This document shows positions 26,845 through 35,662 of a DNA stretch of 64,000 bases, one piece after another. The notes beneath the pieces were generated by a model. It was not told where the DNA came from, searched no databases, and saw nothing but the letters and a program-made list of their open reading frames with translations. The stretch is from Euryarchaeota archaeon UBA552 (lineage in GTDB: Archaea > Thermoplasmatota > Poseidoniia > Poseidoniales > Thalassarchaeaceae), in NCBI GenBank assembly GCA_002499585.1, contig DAMH01000009.1:1-64000 (forward strand), in the 5' to 3' direction. Every line of letters starts with the position of its first letter. The stretch's first letter is position 1. The position numbers and the translations under genes were made by a program.

Positions 26845-27039
26845 GTGCCGCGTAGGAAGTATGGACGACTCATCAAACAGGTTGATCACCCTCCAAAAGA
26901 CAACTGCAGTAGATGTAGAAGCGGCAAACATTGCCCTCTGGAGGGACACTCCGGGCAGAGGGTCAAAGCGGACCGCTCATGGCAGGGTGTGGAGAAACTC
27001 AAGAAAAGGAAATCAAAAAGGAACCCCTCAAGAAGATGA
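26845..27039 (+). CDS. Small basic Cys/His-containing protein (putative)
   Basis: A 64-residue open frame starting with GTG that has a good ribosome-binding site (gaggtc, seven bases upstream). It is rich in Lys and Arg and contains NCSRCRSGKHCPLEGH, a C-x2-C-x5-C-x3-H spacing that could bind zinc. The tail is strongly basic (LKKRKSKRNPSRR), suggesting nucleic-acid binding. It fills a gap between two minus-strand genes and overlaps the end of the Xer gene by 12 bases. Two other frames are also open here, so the call is tentative. Confidence 0.45.
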   Translation: MPRRKYGRLIKQVDHPPKDNCSRCRSGKHCPLEGHSGQRVKADRSWQGVEKLKKRKSKRNPSRR

Positions 27040-28107
27040 TTTATGCAGCCCGTGGAGAGTGCCCTCCAAATCGGTCTCATGTTGAACGGAAGGCATACTC
27101 GGAAGCGGTTTTTGTGCTCGTCGATATATCTCCCTAAGAGTTTGATCACTGATTTCAAGATACACTCTGGTGGTTGCTATGCTGGCGTGACCCAGTAGCC
27201 TTTGGATCGTAACGAGGTCTGCCCCCCTCTCAAGAAGCCCCGAGGCAAACGTGTGCCTCAGTGTGTGAGGGGTCAACCTGGACCTGGGTATTGATGCAGA
27301 CTCAGCTAACTTATCCATGAGTTTTTGAACCCAGCGCGGTGTTATCCTACTTCCTGATTTGGTTATGAAAAGAGAGTTTCTGCCTTCACCTTTCAGTCCA
27401 GAATCCCTGACGCTCCTTTCCCTCAACCACTCCTCGATCATTGTCTTGGTCTGGATAGTAAATAGCACAGTTCGATCCTTCTCCCCCTTTCCACCCAACA
27501 CAAGGGCAGATAAATCGTCAAGATCTACATCCTCAACGTCCATGTTGCAGATTTCAGAAACTCTGACTCCGGTTTCTAGCATCATGGTCGCCAACGGGCC
27601 CGCGATTGGATCCTTGAAAGACGCAACAGCGTTGTTGAACCTTAGAAGCTCCCTTTTGTTCAATGTTTTTGGGAGGGGCCTTCTTCTGGCCGGCCTCCTT
27701 ATCCAGTCTGGCATGGGGTGGCCAAACCATCTCAGAAGATGAGAGGCAGCGGCAATCCTTGCATTGACACTTGATGGACTCAACTCATCAAGGCTGGATA
27801 TCCAAGAGTCTATTCTTCCTAGTTCTGGGTCCAATAATTCGTGAGCTCTCTCTACATTCACGGATAAGAATAGATCGATTTCAACAGGGGTTTCATCCGG
27901 AAGAAAGGTGCTGGCTATGCCCTTCGCTGCACGTGTGTACGCCCTGATAGTGTGTTCGCTCTTCTTTTCAGCCTTCAACTGCGATATCCAACATTCGAAC
28001 CATGGTAAACCACTGAGGCGATGGAGACGGGTTGGTAACCTCTTCGACAGACTGTCTAGTTTTCTCTGCCGGGGAAAATTCCGGTTCACATCATTTTCGA
28101 TTTGCAC
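27028..28107 (-). CDS. xerA: Tyrosine recombinase, XerC/D/XerA type
   Basis: A 359-residue site-specific recombinase. The N-terminal SAM-like DNA-binding domain (WISQLKAEKKSEHTIRAYTR) is followed by the catalytic domain with Arg in LETGVRVSEICNM, the H-x-x-R box LTPHTLRHTFASG, the GH of LLGHASIATT, and nucleophile Tyr in TRVYLEIS. No integrase-specific domain, phage genes or attachment repeats are nearby, so a chromosome dimer-resolution role at a dif-like site is the most likely function. I could not identify a dif site in the 122-bp gap at 28108-28229. Confidence 0.88.
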   Translation of the reverse strand: MQIENDVNRNFPRQRKLDSLSKRLPTRLHRLSGLPWFECWISQLKAEKKSEHTIRAYTRAAKGIASTFLPDETPVEIDLFLSVNVERAHELLDPELGRIDSWISSLDELSPSSVNARIAAASHLLRWFGHPMPDWIRRPARRRPLPKTLNKRELLRFNNAVASFKDPIAGPLATMMLETGVRVSEICNMDVEDVDLDDLSALVLGGKGEKDRTVLFTIQTKTMIEEWLRERSVRDSGLKGEGRNSLFITKSGSRITPRWVQKLMDKLAESASIPRSRLTPHTLRHTFASGLLERGADLVTIQRLLGHASIATTRVYLEISDQTLREIYRRAQKPLPSMPSVQHETDLEGTLHGLHKSSS

Positions 28108-28229
28108 CTTTTCAACCCCGATCTCGACAGCAAAATGTGCTTCCCAGTCCCCTCAGGAACAGACTGGATCGAAGACGTGTAGTATTGAAATCTTGCCTGA
28201 AAGAATACTTAACGGTGCAATATTTCGTA

Positions 28230-29210
28230 TCAAGAGGATTCAGCCGAGCCTTCTTTGCCGTTTGAGATAACTTCTCCAGATCCTTCAATCATATTCTCAT
28301 CAGACCTCACGTTGTTGGATTCTTCCCATGCTTCTCGGACTCTCGCTCTGAGTGTTGAGACTATTCTTCCTGCGACATTCACCCCCGTTGCACGCTCTAT
28401 ACCCTCCAATCCAGGGCTTGAGTTGGCTTCCAAAACCAACGGCCCAGATGCGGAGACCAACATATCAACTCCAGCTACATCCAATCCAAGCTGGGCTGCT
28501 GCCTTAATGGCAACATTAGCCTGAGTAGTGCTAAGATCAATAGCCTCCACAGATCCACCTAGGTGAAAATTTGATCGGAATTCAGTACCACGTGCTCTTC
28601 TTAGCATGCTTGCCACTACCCTGCCTCTGACGACAATTACGCGTATGTCTTTACCATGAGACTCCCGAATATACTCTTGTACCAGTGGCCTCATTCCCCT
28701 CTCAAACATCTGAGAAAGCAACGAAATTGCTCTAGGTTCATCATCCAAGAGAAAAACACTGGAGCCTTGGGTACCCTCACTTGCTTTGATGACGAGGGGA
28801 TAATCCCCGATGGCACGCAAAGCGTGTACTGAATCCTCCATAGATGCTACTTTGATGCTTTTAGGGACTGGTAGACCAGATTCAGCCATTACCTGTGTTG
28901 CAGCAATTTTATCCCGGCTCAATATTATCGAAGCAGCATTATTCTGTACGATTGCACCCATTTTCTCAAATTGCCGTACTATACTTGAACCCGGCCTCGT
29001 GATCGAATATCCGATTCTGGGAATTACCGCATCAGCGTGGATCGGCCAGCCCCTGTAGTAGATCTTCCCACCGTCATCGTCGACAGCGGTTGTGACACTC
29101 ATCGGGTCTATGATTCGGGCGCTGAAACCGTACCTGTGTGACTCTTCCATCAAGCGCATTGTCGAATAGAGCCCGGGACCACGGGAAAGGATAACCAGCC
29201 TCGGGTCCAT
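28230..29210 (-). CDS. rimK: RimK-family ATP-grasp ligase
   Basis: A 326-residue ATP-grasp protein: LSRDKIAATQVMAESGLPVP, the ATP-binding YPLVIKASEGTQGSSVFL, HGKDIRVIVVRGRVVASM, and metal-binding VLEANSSPGLEGIE. This order matches RimK, LysX and CofF proteins, which add glutamate or related amino acids to a protein, amino-group carrier or cofactor F420. Substrate cannot be decided from sequence; no lysine/arginine or F420 gene is adjacent. The C-terminal 30 residues are polar and probably disordered. Confidence 0.85.
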   Translation of the reverse strand: MDPRLVILSRGPGLYSTMRLMEESHRYGFSARIIDPMSVTTAVDDDGGKIYYRGWPIHADAVIPRIGYSITRPGSSIVRQFEKMGAIVQNNAASIILSRDKIAATQVMAESGLPVPKSIKVASMEDSVHALRAIGDYPLVIKASEGTQGSSVFLLDDEPRAISLLSQMFERGMRPLVQEYIRESHGKDIRVIVVRGRVVASMLRRARGTEFRSNFHLGGSVEAIDLSTTQANVAIKAAAQLGLDVAGVDMLVSASGPLVLEANSSPGLEGIERATGVNVAGRIVSTLRARVREAWEESNNVRSDENMIEGSGEVISNGKEGSAESS

Positions 29211-29347
29211 GAGCTTCCGTCAACCATCCTACTTGAGACAGTTGCGCAGGTTTGCAAAACCCAGAGAACACTTTCGATCTCTGGACAATTCAGGGAGGTA
29301 TTGAAAACAACACCACGTCGCTTGTTGCACAACGGGGGCTCAAGGCT

Positions 29348-31519
29348 ATGGATCAAGATGACCTAAACGCGCTGAAAGCCTCAGAATTGAAAATGATGTG
29401 CAAAGAAAGAGGGTTGAGGGTTTCTGGTACCAAATCCGAGCTTATTGGTAGATTAATGGAAAATCAACATCAAATAGAAAACGGGCCTATCAACGAGAGT
29501 CTAGATGCGGCTGTAGATGCATTATTGGAGAGGCATGGAAAAAAGGAAACGAAAAAAATCAAGACTTACCCGGAGCCTACTCAAAAGGACGATGAAATTC
29601 CAATCGAGGCTGAACTACTGGAAGAACCAGGGCCTACAATCAGCACGACGGAAACTGAACTAATGTTGTTTGATGATGACTCTCCACCAGTCACACCCGC
29701 ATCGAAAAAGAAACCCCGGCCGCAAGGGGCGGATCAAGGTCCTGCCGACCACCCGCTAAAAGAAAAAACCACAAAAAAAGAAAAATCTCCAAAAAAGAGC
29801 GACCCTGTCTCCGCAACCACCTTCCGCGTAACTCGAATTCAGGTCGCAGCAGGTCTCACAGTGGCCTTGCTAATCAGCGCTGGGTTGTGGTTTTTCCTAC
29901 AGAGAGACACTTCATTCACTGCCCAACCCATAAGATACGGGGATTCAGTTGATTTCTCAATACAACAATCGGAAATAAACGTAGAGGGAGATGACATGGT
30001 CAGTATTATCAGAGACTCACTATCGCCTAGCTCTTTTGATCAGGTTTGTTCTGAGGTCGACGTCGACATTTCAGGGACCGGTTCGGTATCAATCGACAGA
30101 GGAACAGACTCTGACACGGCCTTCCCGAGTGATTTGGATCATAGGGGAGCCTTTAGTGTCAAGGATGCATACGGAAGAACCAGTCTAGCAGTGAAACAAG
30201 TTATCACCCACGATTTGGATCTAGACCTTCAAGGAAAAACTTGGAGAGAAAATGGTATCGAGTGTAGCAATGCGGGGTGGTCATTGCCCGAAAACAATCT
30301 CATTATCTCTACAGATAGTTACCGGCACATATCCGATAAATCAGTTTTGAGAACAGATACAAGTCTCTCTTTCGAGGATTCTGATGGAGAATCAATAGAT
30401 GCAGTTCTGACGACTTTCGGAACCAGTGTAATGCCCGGTCTTGGTGCAATATCTCCACTCCTCTCAATTCCTCTGTTGCCCATGGATCTGGAAGAGTTCT
30501 TTGAAGATACAGTTCTTCATGAGGGCGCTTCCTCGGATACTGATGATGTATGGACATGGACTGTCAAGAAGGAGAGGAACGATCCTGTCCATGGTTATGT
30601 GTATCCTATCTCCATCTCCCATGATGAGATAGAATCATGTTTCGGATATCTTCGAATGGAGCTCTTGGTAACCCCCAACAGTCCTTGGCCTCTGAAACAA
30701 ACCGCTGACATAAGGTTGGACAAGTCGTTGGCTACATCTCAATGTAATGTATTTGCTAGTGCGATAAGTGATGCTGCGCTTCCAGAGGGGAGGCTGGATG
30801 TCAGAGTGGACATGACAGTAACCGATAGGACACGTGGAGACAATGTGGTGAACTGGTACGATGATTACGAATCAAAACCATCGCCGGGGGACGATAGACC
30901 TACAAGCGCTGGGAAAAAAGAATGGGCATCTCACATGCCGGATGAGTCACTCGAAAGGGTGAATTTGGAAGAAATCGTATCCTGCATGAGAACCTCATAT
31001 CCTGCAAGTGATGCCTCAGTAGCACTGGACGGAGGCGGGTACATTTGGGAAGCAACGCACCCATTAGGAACGAAGGATTGGAATATATCATGGGTCGATA
31101 CCGAGGACAATTCTGGGTGGATTCACCTGTCGTACACAGATGGGGAATGCACCATCGTCAAATCAGGTAATTATCCAGAAGAATCGGTAAATTGGGATAA
31201 GTCCGCCATCCCTCGCACACTTACCCTAGAATATCTGGAGAATAGGCTCTTCAATCAAGGACGCTACGATTACGTCGATGAGGTGTTTAGCCTGAGCTAT
31301 TCATCATTGGAGGAGAATATGGGTTACAGGGCCCTGTCCGGTGAAGCAGAGGATATTTCGGATTTCCTTTCCAGCGAACTTTCTACAGGAGTCGTCTCGT
31401 TCACGGCAGAAAGAGAATGGACCGAGTCTAACAAGGATCACACATTCAACGTGGCAATTGACGCCACGAACGCTAGAGCCATCGGGTGGTTCCAAGTAAC
31501 AACCGAATCCGGAAGCTAA
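29348..31519 (+). CDS. SAP-domain protein with one membrane helix and large extracytoplasmic domain
   Basis: A 723-residue protein. Residues ~5-40 are a SAP motif (LKASELKMMCKERGLRVSGT), a helix-extension-helix fold that usually binds DNA. A Lys/Pro/Glu-rich linker (KKKPRPQG; KEKTTKKEKSPKKSD) leads to a single membrane helix at about 166-185 (VAAGLTVALLISAGLWFFLQ) and then ~535 residues without further helices, rich in Asp, Ser and aromatic residues. Expected topology: SAP inside, C-terminal domain outside. The outer domain is unfamiliar to me. ATG 29348 fits the SAP start; an upstream TTG at 29252 is open. A ParA gene starts 75 bases downstream on the same strand. Confidence 0.75.
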   Translation: MDQDDLNALKASELKMMCKERGLRVSGTKSELIGRLMENQHQIENGPINESLDAAVDALLERHGKKETKKIKTYPEPTQKDDEIPIEAELLEEPGPTISTTETELMLFDDDSPPVTPASKKKPRPQGADQGPADHPLKEKTTKKEKSPKKSDPVSATTFRVTRIQVAAGLTVALLISAGLWFFLQRDTSFTAQPIRYGDSVDFSIQQSEINVEGDDMVSIIRDSLSPSSFDQVCSEVDVDISGTGSVSIDRGTDSDTAFPSDLDHRGAFSVKDAYGRTSLAVKQVITHDLDLDLQGKTWRENGIECSNAGWSLPENNLIISTDSYRHISDKSVLRTDTSLSFEDSDGESIDAVLTTFGTSVMPGLGAISPLLSIPLLPMDLEEFFEDTVLHEGASSDTDDVWTWTVKKERNDPVHGYVYPISISHDEIESCFGYLRMELLVTPNSPWPLKQTADIRLDKSLATSQCNVFASAISDAALPEGRLDVRVDMTVTDRTRGDNVVNWYDDYESKPSPGDDRPTSAGKKEWASHMPDESLERVNLEEIVSCMRTSYPASDASVALDGGGYIWEATHPLGTKDWNISWVDTEDNSGWIHLSYTDGECTIVKSGNYPEESVNWDKSAIPRTLTLEYLENRLFNQGRYDYVDEVFSLSYSSLEENMGYRALSGEAEDISDFLSSELSTGVVSFTAEREWTESNKDHTFNVAIDATNARAIGWFQVTTESGS

Positions 31520-31594
31520 AGTTGTCCTAACCAATGACCTTCCCAGGCGACAATACTCCGGTATCTTGAATTGTCCCTGGAGTCAGTCTGACTT

Positions 31595-32521
31595 GTGGGC
31601 GATGAAATCCCTGATGAGGGGAATAGGAAAATCATAGATGTTGAGTACGTGGAAAAAGACCTTCCAGAATCAAAAGTAAGGACTGTCGAAAAGAAGCTCA
31701 TAAATCCGCTAATCCTGCCTCGCAGTGGTCCCAATCCTGCGGGCCATGCTCGGGTTGTTACTGTAACCAACCAGAAGGGGGGAGTTGGTAAGACAACCAC
31801 TGTAATCAACATTGCAGCCCAGTTGGGTTTGCGAGGTTACAAGGTTCTTGTGATAGACGCCGACGCGCAGGGCAACTGCGCAACCGGCCTCGGAGTCGAC
31901 AAAAGACTTGTTAAGGCCACAACAAGAGATTTGATACTTGAGCCCGAGACGGCCATTCAGGCAAGACATCAGACCGCTGTCGAAGGTGTCCACATGATCG
32001 TAGGCGACCGATCTCTTGTTGGGATGGATCAAGAATTGTTGAGGCAGTTGGGGAGGGAAAGAAGGCTCATCGAGGCTTTGGAACCCCTATCACCTCATTA
32101 CGATCTCATACTGATAGACACTCCACCCTCCCTCGGGATCGTGACAATCAACGCGTTAGTTGCAAGTCAAGGACTTTTGGTACCAGTGCAAACAGAGTAT
32201 TTTGCACTTGAGGGACTTGCGATGTTGGCCGGAACAATACGCGAAGTCAGGAATTTGTTCTCGCCCAGCCTAGGCGTGGATGGAATCCTTCTCACCATGT
32301 ATGACCAGAGGACGCTGCTAAACGTCCAAGTTGCCAATGAATTGAGGGATACATACGGCACATTGGTCATTGACCCCCCTATCCGTAGAAACATCCGCTT
32401 GGCCGAAGCACCAGCGCACGGAGTGCCAATACACCTTCATGACCCAACTAGCCACGGAGGCATGGACTACCTATCTGTCACCGAAGAACTTGTGAAAAGG
32501 TGGGGGATAGACTCCGAATGA
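31595..32521 (+). CDS. parA: ParA/Soj-family ATPase
   Basis: A 308-residue deviant Walker-A ATPase: NQKGGVGKTTTVINIAAQLG, then VLVIDADAQGNCATGLG and LILIDTPPSLGIVTINAL. These proteins drive chromosome, plasmid or cargo partitioning by dimerising on DNA. About 50 residues precede the P-loop, more than in minimal ParA proteins. No ParB gene is visible; the gene upstream encodes a membrane-anchored SAP protein. GTG start at 31595. The stop overlaps the start of the permease gene (ATGA). Confidence 0.9.
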   Translation: MGDEIPDEGNRKIIDVEYVEKDLPESKVRTVEKKLINPLILPRSGPNPAGHARVVTVTNQKGGVGKTTTVINIAAQLGLRGYKVLVIDADAQGNCATGLGVDKRLVKATTRDLILEPETAIQARHQTAVEGVHMIVGDRSLVGMDQELLRQLGRERRLIEALEPLSPHYDLILIDTPPSLGIVTINALVASQGLLVPVQTEYFALEGLAMLAGTIREVRNLFSPSLGVDGILLTMYDQRTLLNVQVANELRDTYGTLVIDPPIRRNIRLAEAPAHGVPIHLHDPTSHGGMDYLSVTEELVKRWGIDSE

Positions 32522-33393
32522 AAAATATCGAGTCACGCTATCAGGCAATAGCCTGGATGCTCTTCGCAAGTGTCGCCTTTGGGTCGATGAATGCACTGGT
32601 CAAGTGGACGTCATCAACCGCAGATGTCTGGTCGATGGTTATGGTAAGGTCAGTTGTAATTACCCTAGGCATATACTTGATTGCCACCCATAGGGGTGTT
32701 AGCTTGAGAGTAAATGATAGAAAGAATATGTTTCTAAGGTGCGCAACTGGGCTGATTGCTATGATATTATACTTCACAGCCTTAGGTTTAATTCCGATTG
32801 GTCAGGCAGTGACGCTTCAATATACCAACCCTCTCTTCGTAGCACTCCTCTCAGGATTATTTCTATCAGAAAGCGTCGGCATTAGAACCTGGGGCTTAGC
32901 TCTTGCATCATTCTTTGGAATCGCACTGATAGTCTCACCAGATCTCAGGACCGTCGACATCAACGCATTATACGCTCTGGGATCAGGTTTTTTTGCTGCT
33001 GTGGCGTATCTTTACGTCAGAATGCTAAGATCATCTGAACATGCACTTAGCATCGTCTTCTGGTTTGCTTTGTTTTCAGTTATTTTCACAACTCCTCCTG
33101 CAATTTTGAACTTGAAGGGACCACTTTCAGAACCCAAAATCGCTCTGGCCTTGATATGCATCGGAATCGGTGCTGGTGCGGGCCAAGTGGGTTTGACCTA
33201 CGCCTTTCACAAAGCGAATGCTGCATGGGTAAGTGCATTCTCCTACGTCACGGTCATTGTCGCTGCAGGATATGGGTACTTCTTTTTCGGTGAGTCTTTG
33301 GATAATGGAGACATTATCGGGTGTCTACTGATAATAGTCTCGGGCATTTTGTTGACATTATCCAGGAGCAAGAGAAATAACGCAGAATCATAA
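32518..33393 (+). CDS. EamA/DMT-superfamily permease
   Basis: A 291-residue protein with about ten hydrophobic helices in two repeated halves, each EamA-like: AWMLFASVAFGSMNALVKW, ALGLIPIGQAVTLQYTNPLF, then LTYAFHKANAAWVSAFSYVT. Members export amino acids, nucleotides or other metabolites; the substrate is unknown. ATG 32518 overlaps the ParA stop by four bases, so translation appears coupled although a functional link with ParA is not obvious. Confidence 0.87.
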   Translation: MKNIESRYQAIAWMLFASVAFGSMNALVKWTSSTADVWSMVMVRSVVITLGIYLIATHRGVSLRVNDRKNMFLRCATGLIAMILYFTALGLIPIGQAVTLQYTNPLFVALLSGLFLSESVGIRTWGLALASFFGIALIVSPDLRTVDINALYALGSGFFAAVAYLYVRMLRSSEHALSIVFWFALFSVIFTTPPAILNLKGPLSEPKIALALICIGIGAGAGQVGLTYAFHKANAAWVSAFSYVTVIVAAGYGYFFFGESLDNGDIIGCLLIIVSGILLTLSRSKRNNAES

Positions 33394-33516
33394 AAAATGA
33401 ACCATTTGATCTCTATTTTTTGGACCACAGGGTTATTTCGCTTCGGTTAATTGCCCAGTCAAACTCACGATTTAATAGAAAAAAAGTATCCTTTGGCCGC
33501 TGTGAGTGAAAATAAG

Positions 33517-34116
33517 TCATTGCCTTTCAAACCAAACAGCCCCCATGGCCATGCAAATCAACGTGAATAGAGCGCCCGTGAAAGAAAGTGAAAAAGATGA
33601 CTCGCTGTCGTTTAGATCTGCATCTGTAGAACCAACGGATGAACAGGTTTGACTAGACATGTCGTAATCGATACCCCCCCATTGATCACCGTCAAACCAA
33701 CACGTTGACCATACTTTCCACCCAAAGCCTGTTTCAGGCACTCTCTGGGCTTCATCTCGATCTTCGAATTGAAGGTCAAACCTCCAGTTGAGGTATGATG
33801 CATCGTGGTCTACTGGGACCTCACCTGACCAAGTGCTGTTATCTTGAACCATCATGTTGTAAACAGGTGGATAACAAACTCCGCTGTTAACGCATATCTG
33901 TGTCACCCAACTTATCGAAGTGAGGTTCTGATCTGGTTCCAACTCTGCTATCAGGCGCATGACTCCACCGTCCTCATCTGTAGCATTTACCGATGTTGGA
34001 TAATCTAGATCGAGTATTATCGTCCCCTGTAAATCAGCCTCCTCGTTCACTCCACCTTGTTCGGCGGAAACGACGGCTAGGGACATCAACAGCATAGCCA
34101 TGAGAGTTGCCCTCAT
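33517..34116 (-). CDS. Secreted protein with C-terminal membrane anchor, unknown function
   Basis: A 199-residue protein. A signal peptide (RATLMAMLLMSLAVVSA) is followed by an Asp-rich extracytoplasmic domain with four to five cysteines (QICVNSGVCYPP; STCWFDGDQWGG; SQTCSSVG), and the C-terminus ends in one hydrophobic helix (FTGALFTLICMAMGAVWF). The cysteines may form disulfides. I do not recognise the domain. The gap before it (33394-33516) contains only A/T-rich sequence. Confidence 0.65.
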   Translation of the reverse strand: MRATLMAMLLMSLAVVSAEQGGVNEEADLQGTIILDLDYPTSVNATDEDGGVMRLIAELEPDQNLTSISWVTQICVNSGVCYPPVYNMMVQDNSTWSGEVPVDHDASYLNWRFDLQFEDRDEAQRVPETGFGWKVWSTCWFDGDQWGGIDYDMSSQTCSSVGSTDADLNDSESSFSLSFTGALFTLICMAMGAVWFERQ

Positions 34117-34169
34117 GGTAACCTGTATGCATCAAATGCTATGAATCAAGCGATTCCGTGTTCTGACCA

Positions 34170-34679
34170 TCAACTGGAATCCAAATTCCACAGGTCGTCC
34201 CCTACCCAATGTATTGTCCTTACTCCTTTGCCTTTGCCTGCTTGAAGCATCTCCTCTCCAGTCATCAAAGACCATCCAACTGCCAAAGGACGACCATGAA
34301 CCTCGTCCCTGATCCATACTGGCATATCTGATTCTATGTCCGGATCAGAATTTTGTATCCCAGCAGCCATGCAATTTGCCCCATTCATCAAAAAAGGAAT
34401 AGCACCGTGATCAACCTCGACGTAATGCCTTTCCAAACTCCACTTCAGCAGACCCCTGAGAGTGGGAAACCAAACATTGCCCCCATCCCGATTCTGAAGG
34501 CACATCAAACATGGAGTCCTGTCGGTTAAGATCAAATCCACCCCCTCGAAATGGGCCTCCTCTAGGAAGCACTCCGAGAGATTGAGGGGCCGTCCAACTA
34601 AACCTTCAACTTGGTCTGAAATTTTTCTTATTTGTTTGAATCTCAGAGGGGTCCTCCTCCTCAAGCGCTTGTCTGCCAT
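34170..34679 (-). CDS. PUA-domain RNA-binding protein (MCT-1-like)
   Basis: A 169-residue protein. The C-terminal half is a PUA domain: HYVEVDHGAIPFLMNGANCM, VWIRDEVHGRPLAVGWSLMT and MLQAGKGKGVRTIHWVGDDL, a pattern shared with archaeal MCT-1-like proteins that bind RNA or the ribosome. ATG 34679 (MADKRLRRRTP) is the likely start; the frame opens seven codons earlier. It is divergent from the eS8 ribosomal protein gene, in keeping with a translation role. Confidence 0.8.
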   Translation of the reverse strand: MADKRLRRRTPLRFKQIRKISDQVEGLVGRPLNLSECFLEEAHFEGVDLILTDRTPCLMCLQNRDGGNVWFPTLRGLLKWSLERHYVEVDHGAIPFLMNGANCMAAGIQNSDPDIESDMPVWIRDEVHGRPLAVGWSLMTGEEMLQAGKGKGVRTIHWVGDDLWNLDSS

Positions 34680-34776
34680 GGCTCCGCTAAAGAGAACCAA
34701 AGAATGAACATCTCGGCACCTCAGCTTTCGAAATCTTCCAATCTATTGAAATATGTTGGGTAAGTCGCATGGGCCC

Positions 34777-35172
34777 GTGGCTAAGTGGCATGGCATGTCG
34801 AGAAGGAAGCCTACCGGCGGACGCCTTAAGCGGCCCATTCGTTACCGTGGAAAGAGGAAAAAGGAAATCTCCAGCGAGAAACAATTTGCTTTCGTGGCAG
34901 AATCCAACAAAAATAAGCTTTACAGGAAGCACGCTGGTCACCAGACTGTCAGAGTGATGAACGCTTCACACATCAATGTCAACATACCCTCCGAGGGAAT
35001 CACCAAAAGGGTCATGATATCCAATATAGTAGAAAATTCTGCGGACCCGAATTATGTCAGACGAAATATTATCACAAAAGGAGCCATAGCCGACACAGAA
35101 CTTGGTCGAGTGCGAATTACAAGCAGGCCAGGTATGGATGGCGTAGTTTGTGGCGTGCTTATTACCGAATAA
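34777..35172 (+). CDS. rps8e: 30S ribosomal protein eS8
   Basis: A 131-residue basic protein. The N-terminal signature is KWHGMSRRKPTGGRLKRP, followed by GKRKKEISSEKQF, and the C-terminal part contains RNIITKGAIADTELGRVRIT, all typical of eS8. The GTG start at 34777 puts the protein in register with family members; ATG 34753 would add eight residues. SRP19 follows on the same strand. Confidence 0.93.
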   Translation: MAKWHGMSRRKPTGGRLKRPIRYRGKRKKEISSEKQFAFVAESNKNKLYRKHAGHQTVRVMNASHINVNIPSEGITKRVMISNIVENSADPNYVRRNIITKGAIADTELGRVRITSRPGMDGVVCGVLITE

Positions 35173-35185
35173 TCCCACAAATAAT

Positions 35186-35196
35186 TCAATAAATAC
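35186..35196 (+). promoter_or_regulatory. Putative TATA box of the SRP19 gene (leaderless)
   Basis: tcaataaatac is centred about 25 bases before ATG 35216. In archaea the transcription start lies about 25 bases from the TATA centre, so the mRNA would begin at the start codon. No Shine-Dalgarno-like stretch precedes the ATG, which fits. Confidence 0.45.
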
Positions 35197-35215
35197 AACG
35201 TTCTGGTGTTAGCAT

Positions 35216-35659
35216 ATGACATCCGACCCTTCTAGGATGACTCTTTGGACGGGTTATTTCGATTCTCGACAATCAAGGAAGGGAGGAAGAAGGGTCCCCA
35301 AGAACTCCAGTGTACCACGACCCAATCTAGATCAAATAGCACTCGCCGCGAGAGCATCGGGAATTACCAAAATGAGGAGAGATCAAACTGCAAGTCACCC
35401 TAAACGCCCCTTTTCAAAAGAGGGAAGACTCATCATATCCGCAAAAGACGCGAAGGAATCTACGAATTCATCCACCAAAGAAGAAGTAATGAGGGCCGTT
35501 GGGTCCTCGCTCAGATCTATACTGGAGAAGAAAGAGGACGGATCAGACAAAAGGCCGACAAAACTGTCCGGAAGAGAAGGGGCGAGAAAGATGAAACAAC
35601 GAAAATCTAGTGTTAGAAATCCCCAAAACCGAAAAAAGAAGAAATTTGGCCGCCGGTGA
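35216..35659 (+). CDS. srp19: Signal recognition particle 19 kDa protein
   Basis: Binds the SRP RNA and promotes SRP54 attachment. The family core is clear: LWTGYFDSRQSRKGGRRVPK, then HPKRPFSKEGRLIISAKD. Length is 147 residues against about 90-110 usual in archaea; the extra part is a Ser/Lys/Arg-rich tail (RKMKQRKSSVRNPQNRKKKK) that probably contacts RNA or ribosome. Ends three bases before the end of ilvE on the other strand. Confidence 0.92.
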   Translation: MTSDPSRMTLWTGYFDSRQSRKGGRRVPKNSSVPRPNLDQIALAARASGITKMRRDQTASHPKRPFSKEGRLIISAKDAKESTNSSTKEEVMRAVGSSLRSILEKKEDGSDKRPTKLSGREGARKMKQRKSSVRNPQNRKKKKFGRR

Positions 35660-35662
35660 CAC

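Noticed and set aside
26711..27085. 124-codon plus-strand frame overlapping the small Cys/His gene
   Set aside because: Amino acid composition looks random (many Trp, Arg, His), and it begins inside the opposite-strand gene; the shorter frame at 26845 has the better start site.
27028..28107. Xer-type recombinase as an integrase of a mobile element
   Set aside because: No phage or plasmid genes, no attachment repeats, and no tRNA next to it; a chromosomal Xer role is simpler.
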